In this document: piece after piece, positions 27,066 to 36,505 of the stretch
How positions within the stretch are numbered: position 1 is the stretch's first letter
Layout: each line of letters starts with the position of its first letter
Origin: CAWGYT01 sp963826795
GTDB lineage: Bacteria; Planctomycetota; Planctomycetia; Pirellulales; Pirellulaceae
DNA length: 64,000 nt
NCBI GenBank assembly: GCA_963826795.1
Contig: CAWGYT010000018.1
Location: 124,001-188,000 of the forward strand
Direction of reading: 5' to 3'
The notes under the pieces: generated by a model
Told to the model about the DNA's origin: nothing
Databases searched by the model: none
The model's input: only the letters and a program-made list of their open reading frames with translations
Program-made: the position numbers and the translations under genes

Positions 27066-28297
27066 TCACTCTGCGAGAATCCGATCTCGGTACGCTCTTT
27101 GGGCTTCCCTGAACTGATCAACCAACTCGGAAAATTGCGGGCTCGCGCGCTCAAATTCTGCTTCGGCTTCGATCTTGCGCAGCAGCAGCTCGGCTTTCTT
27201 CTCATCCGCACTCGCGTTGTAGAAGGCCGTCGCATCTTTGGCGTTCCGTCTTAGCTGCTCGTATTCCATTTCTGCGACCAGGTACTCTTGTTGGAGTCGC
27301 CTGAGATTTTCTTGCAACTCGGCGATTTCCGTCCGATCCGTTGGCACGGCTTGGTCGGCCGAAGCATCGCGGTTCGACGAGTCGGCATCACTCGGCGCGG
27401 GTGGATGATCGGCCGACTCCGGGCGCGCTCGTCAAGCCGCAGCAAAAGCGCTTCCACCATCGCCAGCTCGGCTTCGTCGTCCGAGCTCACAATCAACGAG
27501 TTCGTGCGGGAGTCCGCGCTGACTCGGATTCGTTTGCCGTCGGCACCGGCGAAGATCGTGCCTAGAACACCGATCATCTCGTCGGCCTTCCCATTCGCGA
27601 GTGTGAAGACTTTGAGCGCCTGCGATTCCGCCGCCGGTGTCTCAGCCGCCGCGACGCTCGGAGGTGGCGGCGCCGCGCTGGCAGCGACGAGAACCAGCTG
27701 GATCGAGGCGGCGTCGCGGGTGTATTCTTCGATGGCCGACGCGACGACCGTGTGACCGTTCGGAATCCGGGCGCTGATTTGCAGACTGAACGACTCGGTG
27801 CGGGGGGGAGCCACTCCCGCGTCCGACCGATCCGAATCGCTGCCCGGGTCCAGGTTCAAGGCCGAGATCTCCAATTCCAACTCGACGTCAATCGCCGCGC
27901 CGACAACCTGAGTCGCTCCGGCCAGGACCGTCCCGACGTCTCGCTTTTCAAAGTTGGCTTCCACGCCACGGTTGGTCACCCTGCGACCGGTTTCGACCGG
28001 GACGATGTGTCGGATTTGAATCGCGGCCTTGCGGCCCTCAAGCGTCATCAATCGAAGCCGCTTCGTGACGGACACCAACCCCTGAGCCTCCAATTCACTC
28101 AGCCGGTCGGCCACTTGAGCCGACGGACCCGAAAGTTGTGCAGCGGCCCGTTGCTTGGCCTCCCGCTGAACATGAAGCACGGATACATCAAGGAGGACCT
28201 CTCGATCAAGGCCCGGTTCGGCGGCTCGCGTCGTCGCATGCGGCGAGAATCGGATCGCCAAGACCGCGCACATCGTCAGAAAAATTGCTCGTCTCAT
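27066..28297 (-). CDS. Exported protein with secretin N-domain and C-terminal coiled coil (frameshifted)
   Basis: Signal peptide RRAIFLTMCAVLAIRFSPHA. The middle contains ~120 residues of a beta region. Around residues 230-310 is a secretin-type short domain: KVFTLANGKADEMIGVLGTI, RIRVSADSRTNSLIVSSDD and ELAMVEALLLRLDE. A one-base loss at about 27420 shifts the frame; the continuation reads ESADHPPAPSDADSS and then a charged coiled coil (ELQENLRRLQQEYLVAEMEY) ending at 27066. The pore-forming secretin beta domain is absent. ATG 28297 is preferred (GGAG 9 bases before); GTG 28306 is possible. May be a scaffold of a type II/IV secretion-like machine or an unrelated periplasmic protein. Confidence 0.75.
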
Positions 28298-28626
28298 CGA
28301 TCGCACTCCGCTAACATCAGGACGTTGTTACCCTCGGGATCGCCGACTTGAGGTGACGTCCGTCAACCCCCGAACAGGTGTTTGGTTTCGAAAAGTTCGA
28401 GAGTAACTTACCGATTGCCAGCTGAGTCTGCAAAACTTCTCGCACTGAGCGGTGTTGGACTGCAGCCCCTCATCCGGCCTTCGGCCACCTTCTCCCGCCC
28501 GGGGAGAAGGAACAAGTCTGTGTCACCTCGCCCGAGACCGGGAGAGGTCGCCGCGCCGAGGCGGGTGCGAGGTGAAAACAAACGGAACGACGGTACAAGA
28601 AATTTTTCACAGGCAAAGGAGCTGAC
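28298..28626. repeat. Intergenic region with a dispersed hairpin repeat copy
   Basis: The 329-base gap between two divergent genes carries one copy of the 30-kb repeat family at about 28466-28571 (CCCCTCATCCGGCCTTCGG, CTTCTCCC...GGGGAGAAGG, CACCTCGCCC...GGGAGAGGTC, GCGGGTGCGAG). AAGGAG before 28627 is the ribosome site of the next gene. Confidence 0.75.
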
Positions 28627-29996
28627 ATGAAATACCACACGGCGTTCGCGCTTGGGGTCTGCTTAACCCTCCTATTCGCCGATCGCGCCCTGGCCGATTG
28701 GTCGCAATGGCGAGGTCCGGATCGCGCGGGAAGCGCGGCGGACTTCGAGGTCCCGGCGACGTGGCCGAAGGAGCTCAAGCAGCAATGGAAGGTCACGGTG
28801 GGTGACGGCGTCGCGACGCCCGCCCTCGTGGGAGGCAAGCTGTACGTTTTCACTCGCGAAAACGATCAGGAGGTGGTCCGCTGTCTGGACGCTGCGAGCG
28901 GACAAGAGGTCTGGCAAGACAAGTATGGCGCCGAGGCGGTCACGGGACCCGCGTCTCGGTTCGGGGGTCCGCGAAGTTCCCCGACCGTCGCGGCGGGCAA
29001 AGTCGTGACACTGGGGCGCAGGGAACGCTCTCCTGCCTGAATGCGGAGACAGGTGAAGTCGAGTGGCGCAACAATGAATATGAAGGATCCGTGCCCCGGT
29101 TCGCGACTGCCAGTTCGCCGATCGTGGTGGACGGGCTGTGTATCGCCGAGCTAGGCGGGGATTCCTCGTCCGGGGCCATCGTGGCCCTGGAGCTGGCGAC
29201 GGGGCAAGAGCGATGGAAGTGGACAGGTGATGGTCCGTCCTATGGTTCTCCGGTCCTGATGAACATCGACGGGACGCAGCTGGTGATCGCCCCGACGGAT
29301 GGGAACATGGTGGCTTTGCGCGTCGCGGACGGGAAGGTGCTTTGGCAGATCGCATACACGCAAGGGCGGTACAACGCGGCCACACCGATCGTGAACGGTC
29401 AGGTTTTGATCTACGCCGGTCCGACTCGGGGGGTGACCGCCGAGAAGTTGTTGATGGTCGACGAGAAACTGATGGCCGAAGAACTCTGGGCAAATCCGGA
29501 TAACTCGCTTCAGTTCAACACCCCGCTGCTGAAGGACGGCCTGATCTTTGGTCTTTCGAATCTGAACAGCTTGTTCTGCCTGAATGCGGAGAACGGTGAG
29601 ACCGCCTGGACCGCTCCGCTCACATCCCAGACCGAACCGGCCGAAGCAGCACGCGACGCGGGACCAAGGGAAGGCCGCCCGCGCGGTGACGGACAGGCTC
29701 AAGAGCGCCCCGCCGGTCAAGAACGCCAGCGAGGCGAAGGTCGACGCGGGGGCGGCGGCAGAGGCGGACGCGGGGGCGGGGGCGGAGGATATGGATCCAT
29801 CGTCGCCGCCGGTTCGGTCCTGGTGGCGCTCACACCCGCGTCCGAATTGGTGGTCTATCAACCAAACGGCCAGGCCTACACCGAAATCGTCCGCTACAAG
29901 GTGGCCGAAGGCCAGACTTATGCCTACCCGGTTCTCTCGGACAAGCGAATCTTCATCAAAGACGCCGATTCCGTGACGCTCTGGACCGTCGAGTAG
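28627..29996 (+). CDS. Exported PQQ-like beta-propeller protein (frameshifted)
   Basis: Signal peptide (FALGVCLTLLFADRALA), then WSQWRGPDRAG, the usual opening of planctomycete outer-membrane-assembly/PQQ-like propellers, and repeated blades such as LYVFTRENDQEVVRCLDAAS, IVALELATGQERWKW and ALRVADGKVLWQI. The first frame ends at 29040; a missing G in the GGGG run at 29013-29016 restores GTLSCLNAETGEVEWRNN and the second frame runs to 29996. About residues 345-390 are an inserted Arg/Gly-rich low-complexity loop (GRRGGGGRGGRGGG). PQQ binding itself is not shown. Probably periplasmic. Confidence 0.82.
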
Positions 29997-30024
29997 ATGC
30001 AACGGGGGGGGGACAGGCAAGCGT

Positions 30025-31202
30025 CACCTCTCCCGCGCCCGGGAGAGGTCGCTCGGGTCCCGTGGGCGGGAACCGAGCGGGTGAGGGTTGAACGTCTCGC
30101 GGGCCGCCGGACCCCCTCATCCGGCCTTCGGCCACCTTCTCCCGCGTGGGGGAGAAGGGACAAGTCTGTGTCACCTCTCCCGCGCCCGGGAGAGGTCGCT
30201 CGGGTCCCGTGGGCGGGAACCGAGCGGGGTGAGAGTTGAACGTCTCGCGGGCCGCCGGACCCCCTCATCCGGCCTTCGGCCACCTTCTCCCGCGCTGGGG
30301 AGAAGGGACAAGTCTGTGTCACCTCTCCCGAGCCCGGGAGAGGTCGCTCGGGTCCCGTGGGCGGGAACCGAGCGGGCGAGGGTTGAACGTCTCGCGTGCC
30401 GCCGGCCCCCCCTCATCCGGCCTGCGGCCACCTTCTCCCGCGCTGGGGAGAAGGGACAACTTTGTGTCACCTCTCCCGCGCCCGGGAGAGGTCGCTCGGG
30501 TCCCGTGGGCGGGAACCGAGCGGGCGAGGGTTGAACGTCTCGCGTGCCGCCGGACCCCCTCATCCGGCCTGCGGCCACCTTCTCCCGCGCTGGGGAGAAG
30601 GGACAAGTCTGTGTCACCTCTCCCGCGCCGGGAGAGGTCGCTCGGGTCCCGTGGGCGGGAACCGAGCGGGTGAGGGTTGAACGTCTCGCGTGCCGCCGGA
30701 CCCCCCTCATCCGGCCTGCGGCCACCTTCTCCCGCGTTGGGGAGAAGGGACAAGTCTGTGTCACCTCTCCCGCGCCCGGGAGAGGTCGCTCGGGTCCCGT
30801 GGGCGGGAACCGAGCGGGTGAGGGTTGAACCTCTCGCGTGCCGCCGGACCCCCTCATCCGGCCTGCGGCCACCTTCTCCCGCGCTGGGGAGAAGGGACAA
30901 GTCTGTGTCACCTCTCCCGCGCCCGGGAGAGGTCGCTCGGGTCCCGTGGGCGGGAACCGAGCGGGTGAGGGTTGAACGTCTCGCGTGCCGCCGGCCCCCC
31001 TCATCCGGCCTGCGGCCACCTTCTCCCGCGCTGGGGAGAAGGGACAAGTCTGTGTCACCTCTCCCGCGTCCGGGAGAGGTCGCTCGGGTCCCGTGGGCGG
31101 GAACCGAGCGGGTGAGGGTTGAACGTCTCGCGGGCCGCCGGACCCCCTCATCCGGCCTTCGGCCACCTTCTCCCGCGTGGGGGAGAAGGGACAAGTTTGT
31201 GT
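30025..31202. repeat. Tandem array of eight ~147-bp hairpin-rich repeats
   Basis: Units begin at CACCTCTCCC: 30025, 30172, 30320, 30468, 30615, 30762, 30909 and 31056 (periods 147, 148, 148, 147, 147, 147, 147), with a decayed ninth start at 31203. Each unit holds three hairpins: ACCTCTCCC...GGGAGAGGT, GCTCGGGTCCCG...GGAACCGAGC and CTTCTCCC...GGGGAGAAGG, plus a CCGGCCTGCGGCC core. Units differ by a few substitutions. Because 147 is divisible by 3, the array contains several long spurious open frames. It separates the 3' ends of two convergent genes. Confidence 0.95.
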
Positions 31203-31247
31203 CACTTTTCCGGCGCTCGGCTGAAATCAATCAACGCTCGGCTGAAA

Positions 31248-32069
31248 TCACGACGAAAGTCGGCGCCCTCGGGCGGCGATCAGGAACAGCAACCCGGCAC
31301 TTGCGCCCAGTCCGGCCGGCTCGGGGACCTGCTCATACGTCAGGTCGTCGATCGCGAAATAGGCGGGCGTATTCATCCCGAACGGTCCCGTATCGGTCGA
31401 ACTCATCTCAAACTCAAGCCGTTGGATGTTGTTCCCGAGCGGGCCGAGGTCCAGCCAGGTCCATTCCTGGAGAAGTTGCGATTTCCCGTCGCGGAAGTCG
31501 GCCAGAAAGGCAGGCACGCGTCCTAACTCTTGGGCACGCGAGTCGAGTCCGATGACCTCGAGCTTCAGCCAGTCGCCTGGCCCGAAGGGCCCCGAAACAA
31601 ATCCCGCCCCGTCATTCCCTTCGGCCACGGCCAGGTAGGTATAGGTCACATTCGCGAGGTACATCCCCTGCACCGCCACGGGCTCGGGAAAGTCAATCTG
31701 GGATTCGCCCCGCATCAGGTTGTTTCCGACGGCGAAATTAGACGACGCATGGCCTCCGCCACCCGCCGCCTGAACGTAGGCGGAAAACGCGCTGGCCGGT
31801 CCGGGTGCCGTTTGATTCCGTTGATTGCTTACCGCCCATCCGGATGCGCAACAGTCAAACTCCGTGTTCCATGTCCGATTGAAACTGACCCCCCGACTGC
31901 TCAGCGGTGACTGGTCGCTGGCGGTGGCTGGCAACGCGGAATTCGCGGAAAGAGCGACGTCTTCGAAATCGACGATCGTCGCGCTCACCACGGGCTGGGA
32001 CAATCCGAGGCAGCATCCGAACCAGAGACCGCAGGTCCAGGCAAGATGCGATCGTGCTCGTTTCCCCAT
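31248..32069 (-). CDS. DUF4465 protein with PEP-CTERM sorting signal
   Basis: 273 residues. Signal peptide (LAWTCGLWFGCCLGLSQPVV), then the DUF4465 domain: VDFEDVALSANSALP, GVSFNRTWNT, ASSNFAVGNN, VQGMYLANVTYTYLAVAEG, DWLKLEVIGLD, WTWLDLGPLGN and FGMNTPAYFAIDDLTYE. The end VPEPAGLGASAGLLFLIAAR with trailing arginines is a PEP-CTERM anchor, so it is probably processed by exosortase and exported to the envelope. ATG 32069 has GGGAGG 8 bases upstream. It lies 84 bases downstream of a DUF1559 gene, and a cobalamin riboswitch heads the pair. DUF4465 proteins are, from memory, found in Bacteroidetes B12-uptake loci, suggesting cobalamin binding. Confidence 0.88.
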   Translation of the reverse strand: MGKRARSHLAWTCGLWFGCCLGLSQPVVSATIVDFEDVALSANSALPATASDQSPLSSRGVSFNRTWNTEFDCCASGWAVSNQRNQTAPGPASAFSAYVQAAGGGGHASSNFAVGNNLMRGESQIDFPEPVAVQGMYLANVTYTYLAVAEGNDGAGFVSGPFGPGDWLKLEVIGLDSRAQELGRVPAFLADFRDGKSQLLQEWTWLDLGPLGNNIQRLEFEMSSTDTGPFGMNTPAYFAIDDLTYEQVPEPAGLGASAGLLFLIAARGRRLSS

Positions 32070-32153
32070 GACCCTACCTCCCTCGGCAAGACTCGAGTTT
32101 CGAAATCTGAAGAAAAGCAATCGGAACACACACTTGTCCTGAACGGCGCCAAA

Positions 32154-33065
32154 TCAATCCAGCGTCCCGGCACTGATCGGCTCTCGACCAGCGCGTGTAC
32201 ACAGCGCGGCCAGCACCTTCAGGTCCGTCTCATCGCTCAGGAAACGGACGGACGCATCGGCCATGACTCCCTGTGCCCCGCCGGGGTGATCGCTTCGAAT
32301 ATCATTCTCAAAACGTGGCGCGGCGTTGATGGCGAAGGCCTGATCGAAAAGATTGCGTCCGTTGATCCATTGCCCATCGGCCCAAGCGGTGTCCTCGGCC
32401 ACGATCAGGGTGTTGGACAGACCGTCGCGAACATCCGCATCCCGATGAGCCACATCGAAAATCAAAATGCCCTTGGGTGGCTGATTCGGCCCCTGGATCC
32501 GCTCGCCAAAAATCCCCCCGTAGTCACACGGACCCCGGCCATCCACCAAGCGCGTGCCGCGGAGACTGGTGGGGCAAACAAAGACCGGAAGTACCGTTGC
32601 CGCTCCCGGGGCATTCGCCGGGCTATCAAATGACTGGCTTACGTCCAACTGGTCATAGACCGTCTGTTGTTCGAGAAACGGCAACACAAAGACGCACCAC
32701 GCCAATTGCCGGCGCGTCGTGTTGCCGGCGGGTCGCCATTCGATTCCCCCCGGAGGAAACGCACCGTGCGTCTCATGATGCAACCGCAGCGCCAAGCCGA
32801 TCTGACGCAGGTGATTGGCGCACGTTGTCTTGCGAGATGCCTCACGAGCCGCGAAAACCGCCGGCAGCATCAGCGAAACCAGGGCGCCGATGATCGCGAC
32901 GACGATCAACAACTCGATCACCGTGAAAGCTCGCCGCCCGTCGGCCCACGCGGGGTGCTGCTCGACCCCCGGGACCGGTGGCGGGCCGACGCCCGACGGC
33001 TCCGTCACGGAGCAACAACTTGCGAGATCCTGTCGGATCCGCGGGTGGGCCCGGCCTGCACTCAT
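32154..33065 (-). CDS. DUF1559 pseudopilin-like protein
   Basis: 303 residues from ATG 33065, which has AAGGAAGG just upstream; the open frame reaches 33206 but that part lacks similarity. After a ~35-residue leader, RRAFTVIELLIVVAIIGALV is the prepilin cleavage site and helix, followed by LMLPAVFAAREASRKTTCAN (DUF1559 signature). The C-terminal box is DHPGGAQGVMADASVRFLSD. It is the first gene after the cobalamin riboswitch on the minus strand and is followed by the DUF4465 PEP-CTERM gene. The long pre-leader is unusual but seen in this family. Confidence 0.9.
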   Translation of the reverse strand: MSAGRAHPRIRQDLASCCSVTEPSGVGPPPVPGVEQHPAWADGRRAFTVIELLIVVAIIGALVSLMLPAVFAAREASRKTTCANHLRQIGLALRLHHETHGAFPPGGIEWRPAGNTTRRQLAWCVFVLPFLEQQTVYDQLDVSQSFDSPANAPGAATVLPVFVCPTSLRGTRLVDGRGPCDYGGIFGERIQGPNQPPKGILIFDVAHRDADVRDGLSNTLIVAEDTAWADGQWINGRNLFDQAFAINAAPRFENDIRSDHPGGAQGVMADASVRFLSDETDLKVLAALCTRAGREPISAGTLD

Positions 33066-33315
33066 GACAGCCTTCCTTTCAGCGCGTTTCCACACCCTAT
33101 CCGCTCTCCGAAACGGAACGCGCAGGACGCGAACCGAACATCGACCACCGGCGTCACCGGGACGCGGTACGACGTCGCGCGACAGCGCCGCGTTTCCAAA
33201 TGTCACGGAATCGACTCACCGACCAAGTCGGACAACGAACGAGGAAACCAAGCTGAATTAGCTTTACCTTGGATAAGATCGCGAACATGGAGCCTCTATC
33301 CCGCGCAGAGTGCTA

Positions 33316-33510
33316 CCCGTCTGGTGCTGGCAGGTCTTCTGACTCCCAAGCTATTCTGGCCGAGCCTTCTCGATGCCTCCGCGAGGCAACAATGGCAATT
33401 CAGAGCGGACCAGACATGGCACTTGGTTACAGCGGCGGGGCCGTCCCGGATTCGCACCGAGTTCCCTCAAGTCGAGCAGCAGAAACGAAGCGTGCTCGAC
33501 GACCAACACG
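33316..33510 (-). ncRNA. Cobalamin riboswitch
   Basis: On the minus strand the B12 box AGTCAGAAGACCTGCC (33344-33329) matches the consensus exactly. The upstream conserved core (33468-33425) reads GGGAACTCGGTGCGAATCC and continues through the GACGGCCCCGCCGCTGTAACC part. The P2 stem is at 33500-33471 (GTCGAGCA paired with TGCTCGAC), and a short P1 can form between GTTGGT and ACCAG. The transcript proceeds to the DUF1559 gene at 33065 with about 250 bases of leader and no intervening gene. No convincing T-run terminator was seen, so translational control or a distal terminator is possible. Confidence 0.93.
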
Positions 33511-33730
33511 TCACTGGCGCTGAATGTAGCAGACGCCTGGCCGCAAGTCCATGCACCCGCCCGGGGGAATCCAGCAGCCATCGATTAGAAAACGACCGAG
33601 GCACAGAGGGTCCCGAGCGACGAGGACGTGGCAGCGCGATTGCCCTGACCGTCTGTCCGCTCGGAATTTCCTCGGTGCCTCGGTGGTGAATCGCCCCCGC
33701 ACGAGGGACGGGACTTGAACGAGACCGGGT

Positions 33731-35299
33731 TTAATCGAGGAACCCGACCAACTCCTGGCTTCGACTGGGTTGTTGCAATTTACGAACCGCTTTGGCCTCG
33801 ATCTGCCGAATCCGCTCGCGGGTGACTTTGAAGATGTGTCCGACTTCTTCGAGGGTATAGCTGTACCCGTCGCCCAGCCCGTAACGCAGTTTGATGATCT
33901 CACGTTCGCGATAGCTGAGGGTCTTCAGTACCTTATTGATTCGACCCCGCAGCATTTCCTGCGAGGCACCCGTGGCGGGACTTTCGGCGCCACCGTCGGG
34001 CAGCAGATCGCCAAAGTGGCTATCCTCGCTGTTGCCGACCGGGCGATCGAGGCTAATCGGATAGCGACTCATCGCCAACACGCGGCGGGCTTCTTCGACG
34101 GTCGTGTTCGACCGTCGCGCGGTTTCCTCAATCGTGGGCTCGCGCCCGAGCTCTTGCAGCAACTGACGCGACACATTCCGCACCCGCGACATCGTCTCCA
34201 CCATGTGCACCGGAATCCGAATGGTGCGGCTCTGGTCGGCCACCGCGCGGGTGATCGCTTGGCGAATCCACCACGTGGCGTACGTACAGAACTTGAAACC
34301 TCGCCGGTACTCAAATTTGTCCACGGCTCGCATCAAGCCGGCGTTGCCTTCCTGGATCAGATCCAGAAAACTCAGCCCTCGATTTCGATACTTCTTGGCG
34401 ATCGAGACCACCAGTCGCAAGTTCCCCTCAGACAGCTCCCGCTTGGCCTGCTGATACTTGGCATACTCCTGCTTCAGAAACCGCACGCGGTTTCGCAAGC
34501 TTTGCGGAGACTCCTGACAGGCGATCAGCAGGTTGCGGAATTCCTTCAGCAGCGGTTCGCGCTCGGCGAGGCTTCCTTTGGCCTTCTCGAGGCTTGCGAT
34601 CTTGTCCTTCAGCTCGTCGATCCGACGGCTGAAATCCTCCAGCGTCCGAATCAAGGGCTCAATTCGCTGGGTGCGCAGTCCGAGTTCTTCGACCAAGCGG
34701 ACCGCTCGCCGCCGGCCTCGGCCCAGATTCCGCCAAGCCTCACGGCGTTTGGCCTTCGACTGTCGCTTGCTGACGGCAATCAGGTAATCCCGGCGATTCC
34801 GCTGAAGAACGACCTCCAGCGTCTTCAAATTGTGGGGCAATCGACCCAAAATTTGATCCTTCTCGAGTCGATCGGTAACCGATACCTGAACGGTTCGATC
34901 AAACGGCAGCTCGCCATTGTGGACACGCTTCAACACCTTAAATGCCGATTGGATCACGTAGTTGCACTCGAGCAATTTCGCTCGAAACCGCTGGCGTGTA
35001 TTCTCAATCCGCTTGGCAAGCTGGATTTCCTGTTTGCGGGTCAGCAAGGGGATTTCACCCATTTGCGTCAGGTACATCCGCACCGGATCGTCCGACCACG
35101 ACTCCGCGTCGAGCGTCTCGTCGACGAGATCGCCCGCCGTGACATCGCTGCCGTCATCCGAATCGGCATCGCTTAGATCCGGCAGCAGATCCGAATCGTC
35201 ATCGTCGTCTGCGACCACATCGGCCGCGCCCGATTCGAACGCGTCTCCGGATACCGAACGAGCGTCATCTTCAAAGTCCTCGATCAGCGTTGTGTACAA
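33731..35299 (-). CDS. rpoD: RNA polymerase sigma factor, RpoD/SigA type
   Basis: 522 residues. Acidic N-terminus (residues 7-70) in place of a standard region 1.1; region 1.2 begins at DDPVRMYLTQMGEIPLL (~71). A non-conserved charged region occupies ~110-285. Regions 2.1-2.4 follow: NLRLVVSIAKKYRNRG, FLDLIQEGNAGLMRAVDKFE, FKFCTYATWWIRQAITRAV. Region 3 is at IRIPVHMVETMSRVRN; region 4.2 helix-turn-helix is at YTLEEVGHIFKVTRERIRQI. TTG start at 35299 with AAGGAGCT 8 bases upstream. Likely the principal or a group 2 sigma factor. Confidence 0.93.
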   Translation of the reverse strand: MYTTLIEDFEDDARSVSGDAFESGAADVVADDDDDSDLLPDLSDADSDDGSDVTAGDLVDETLDAESWSDDPVRMYLTQMGEIPLLTRKQEIQLAKRIENTRQRFRAKLLECNYVIQSAFKVLKRVHNGELPFDRTVQVSVTDRLEKDQILGRLPHNLKTLEVVLQRNRRDYLIAVSKRQSKAKRREAWRNLGRGRRRAVRLVEELGLRTQRIEPLIRTLEDFSRRIDELKDKIASLEKAKGSLAEREPLLKEFRNLLIACQESPQSLRNRVRFLKQEYAKYQQAKRELSEGNLRLVVSIAKKYRNRGLSFLDLIQEGNAGLMRAVDKFEYRRGFKFCTYATWWIRQAITRAVADQSRTIRIPVHMVETMSRVRNVSRQLLQELGREPTIEETARRSNTTVEEARRVLAMSRYPISLDRPVGNSEDSHFGDLLPDGGAESPATGASQEMLRGRINKVLKTLSYREREIIKLRYGLGDGYSYTLEEVGHIFKVTRERIRQIEAKAVRKLQQPSRSQELVGFLD

Positions 35300-36505
35300 A
35301 TCCCAGCTCCTTCACAAAATGGGTCTTGCGATCACGAAAGGAAGGAAGCACCCCCGTGCTTAACAATATGTGCCGACAGGTTCGGCGAGCAAGCTCCGCG
35401 CCGGCATGCGGCGTCGGCTTGGTGCCGCGAATCCGAGACGCCGCCGGCCAAGATGGGTCGCCGGCCCAATTCGAATCCAGAGTCCATCCCCTCAGAGTCC
35501 TTGCTCTCGATCGCATCCGGTGGCCCGACTGCGATGACTCAAACGTGAGCCGCCGCGCGGGGCCGTGTGTTGGTTTGGTCGCCTGGTGGTTTGAGGGTGG
35601 TGAGGATCGCCCTCGGAACGGCCCAGACGCTTGGAACGGCCCAGACGCTTGGAACGGCCCAGACGTCAGCCCGAAAACTCGATGAAGCGAATCACCGTCG
35701 CCGTGGCTACGAAGCCCCCCGTCGCGCCCCCCGATCGCTCGACCGCGACCGTTCAGGTCACCGGTCAAATCCGCCTCGGGCCAGCGCTCTAACTCGTGGA
35801 ACGTCAATAGTCTACCACCCATTTGCGACATCGTTTTTCCAGCGAAACATTTGGAAAAAGATTGCGCTCGCAGCACAAATTCAACCCACCTACACTCTTC
35901 CCAGTCCACTCAAATTCGCCAATGCAAAGTCTCAGCGCGCTACGCGAATCGTCCTGCAGCACGGCCGAGACCTTACGGCCCGCGGTGGGACAGGAAACCA
36001 ACTTGACCAATCTCGGGGCGTCGCGGTGAGTTGTGAACTGGCGGGTCGTGTAATGACCGAGCGTCGATACGTCGTCAATTTTGCGCGGCCTCGGCAACCT
36101 TGCGGGACCATCCCAGGCTGGCAGGTTAAGATAATTCGCTAACCCCCGTCTCCCGTGCGGAAAACTCTGGTGCGCTCTTGCTCGGTACTACCGTCGGTTC
36201 GTTATAGAAGCAGGTCAGTCGAACACGGACCTTGTTGGTTGCCTAGCCGCGGGTACGAACGAGCAATTTGGCTTGTTAATTCTAATCACAGCCTTCTTGA
36301 GGTCTAGAGGCAAAAATGCATATTGTCCAGGGATTGCGCGGCGGCGGTCCGCCGCATGCCCAACGCATGGCTCTGCGGGAGACTCCGTCGGCCGCGATTG
36401 GGTTTCTTGTGAGACGGGTTTGTTAATGTATCTGTTCGTACGTCGCGCGGCCGCGTCGCCGCGAACCGTTGGTCCCTTGAGCCACGAATGCGAAGGCTTG
36501 CTGCC
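35300..36505. other. 1.2-kb intergenic region with 18-bp tandem repeat
   Basis: Upstream of rpoD on one side and the zinc-ribbon membrane protein on the other. Contains 2.8 copies of GGAACGGCCCAGACGCTT (35615-35665). Several open frames exist (for example minus 35271-35909), but their composition is arginine/proline-rich, without motif or ribosome site, so I do not call a gene. No RNA gene recognised. Confidence 0.6.

Noticed and set aside
30025..31202. CRISPR array
   Set aside because: Units are 147 bp and almost identical over their full length; there are no short repeats alternating with unique spacers and no cas genes.
30171..31230. Long minus-strand frames (300-344 codons) and plus-strand frames across the repeat array
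   Set aside because: They arise because the 147-bp unit is a multiple of three and lacks stops; every frame encodes the same low-complexity repeat, and there are no ribosome sites or homology.
33066..33315. Extension of the DUF1559 gene to 33206
   Set aside because: Residues before ATG 33065 are unlike the family and that ATG has AAGGAAGG upstream; the rest of the interval is riboswitch leader.
35271..35909. 212-codon minus-strand ORF upstream of rpoD
   Set aside because: Arg/Pro/Ser-rich composition, runs through an 18-bp tandem repeat and over the rpoD start; no motif or ribosome site.
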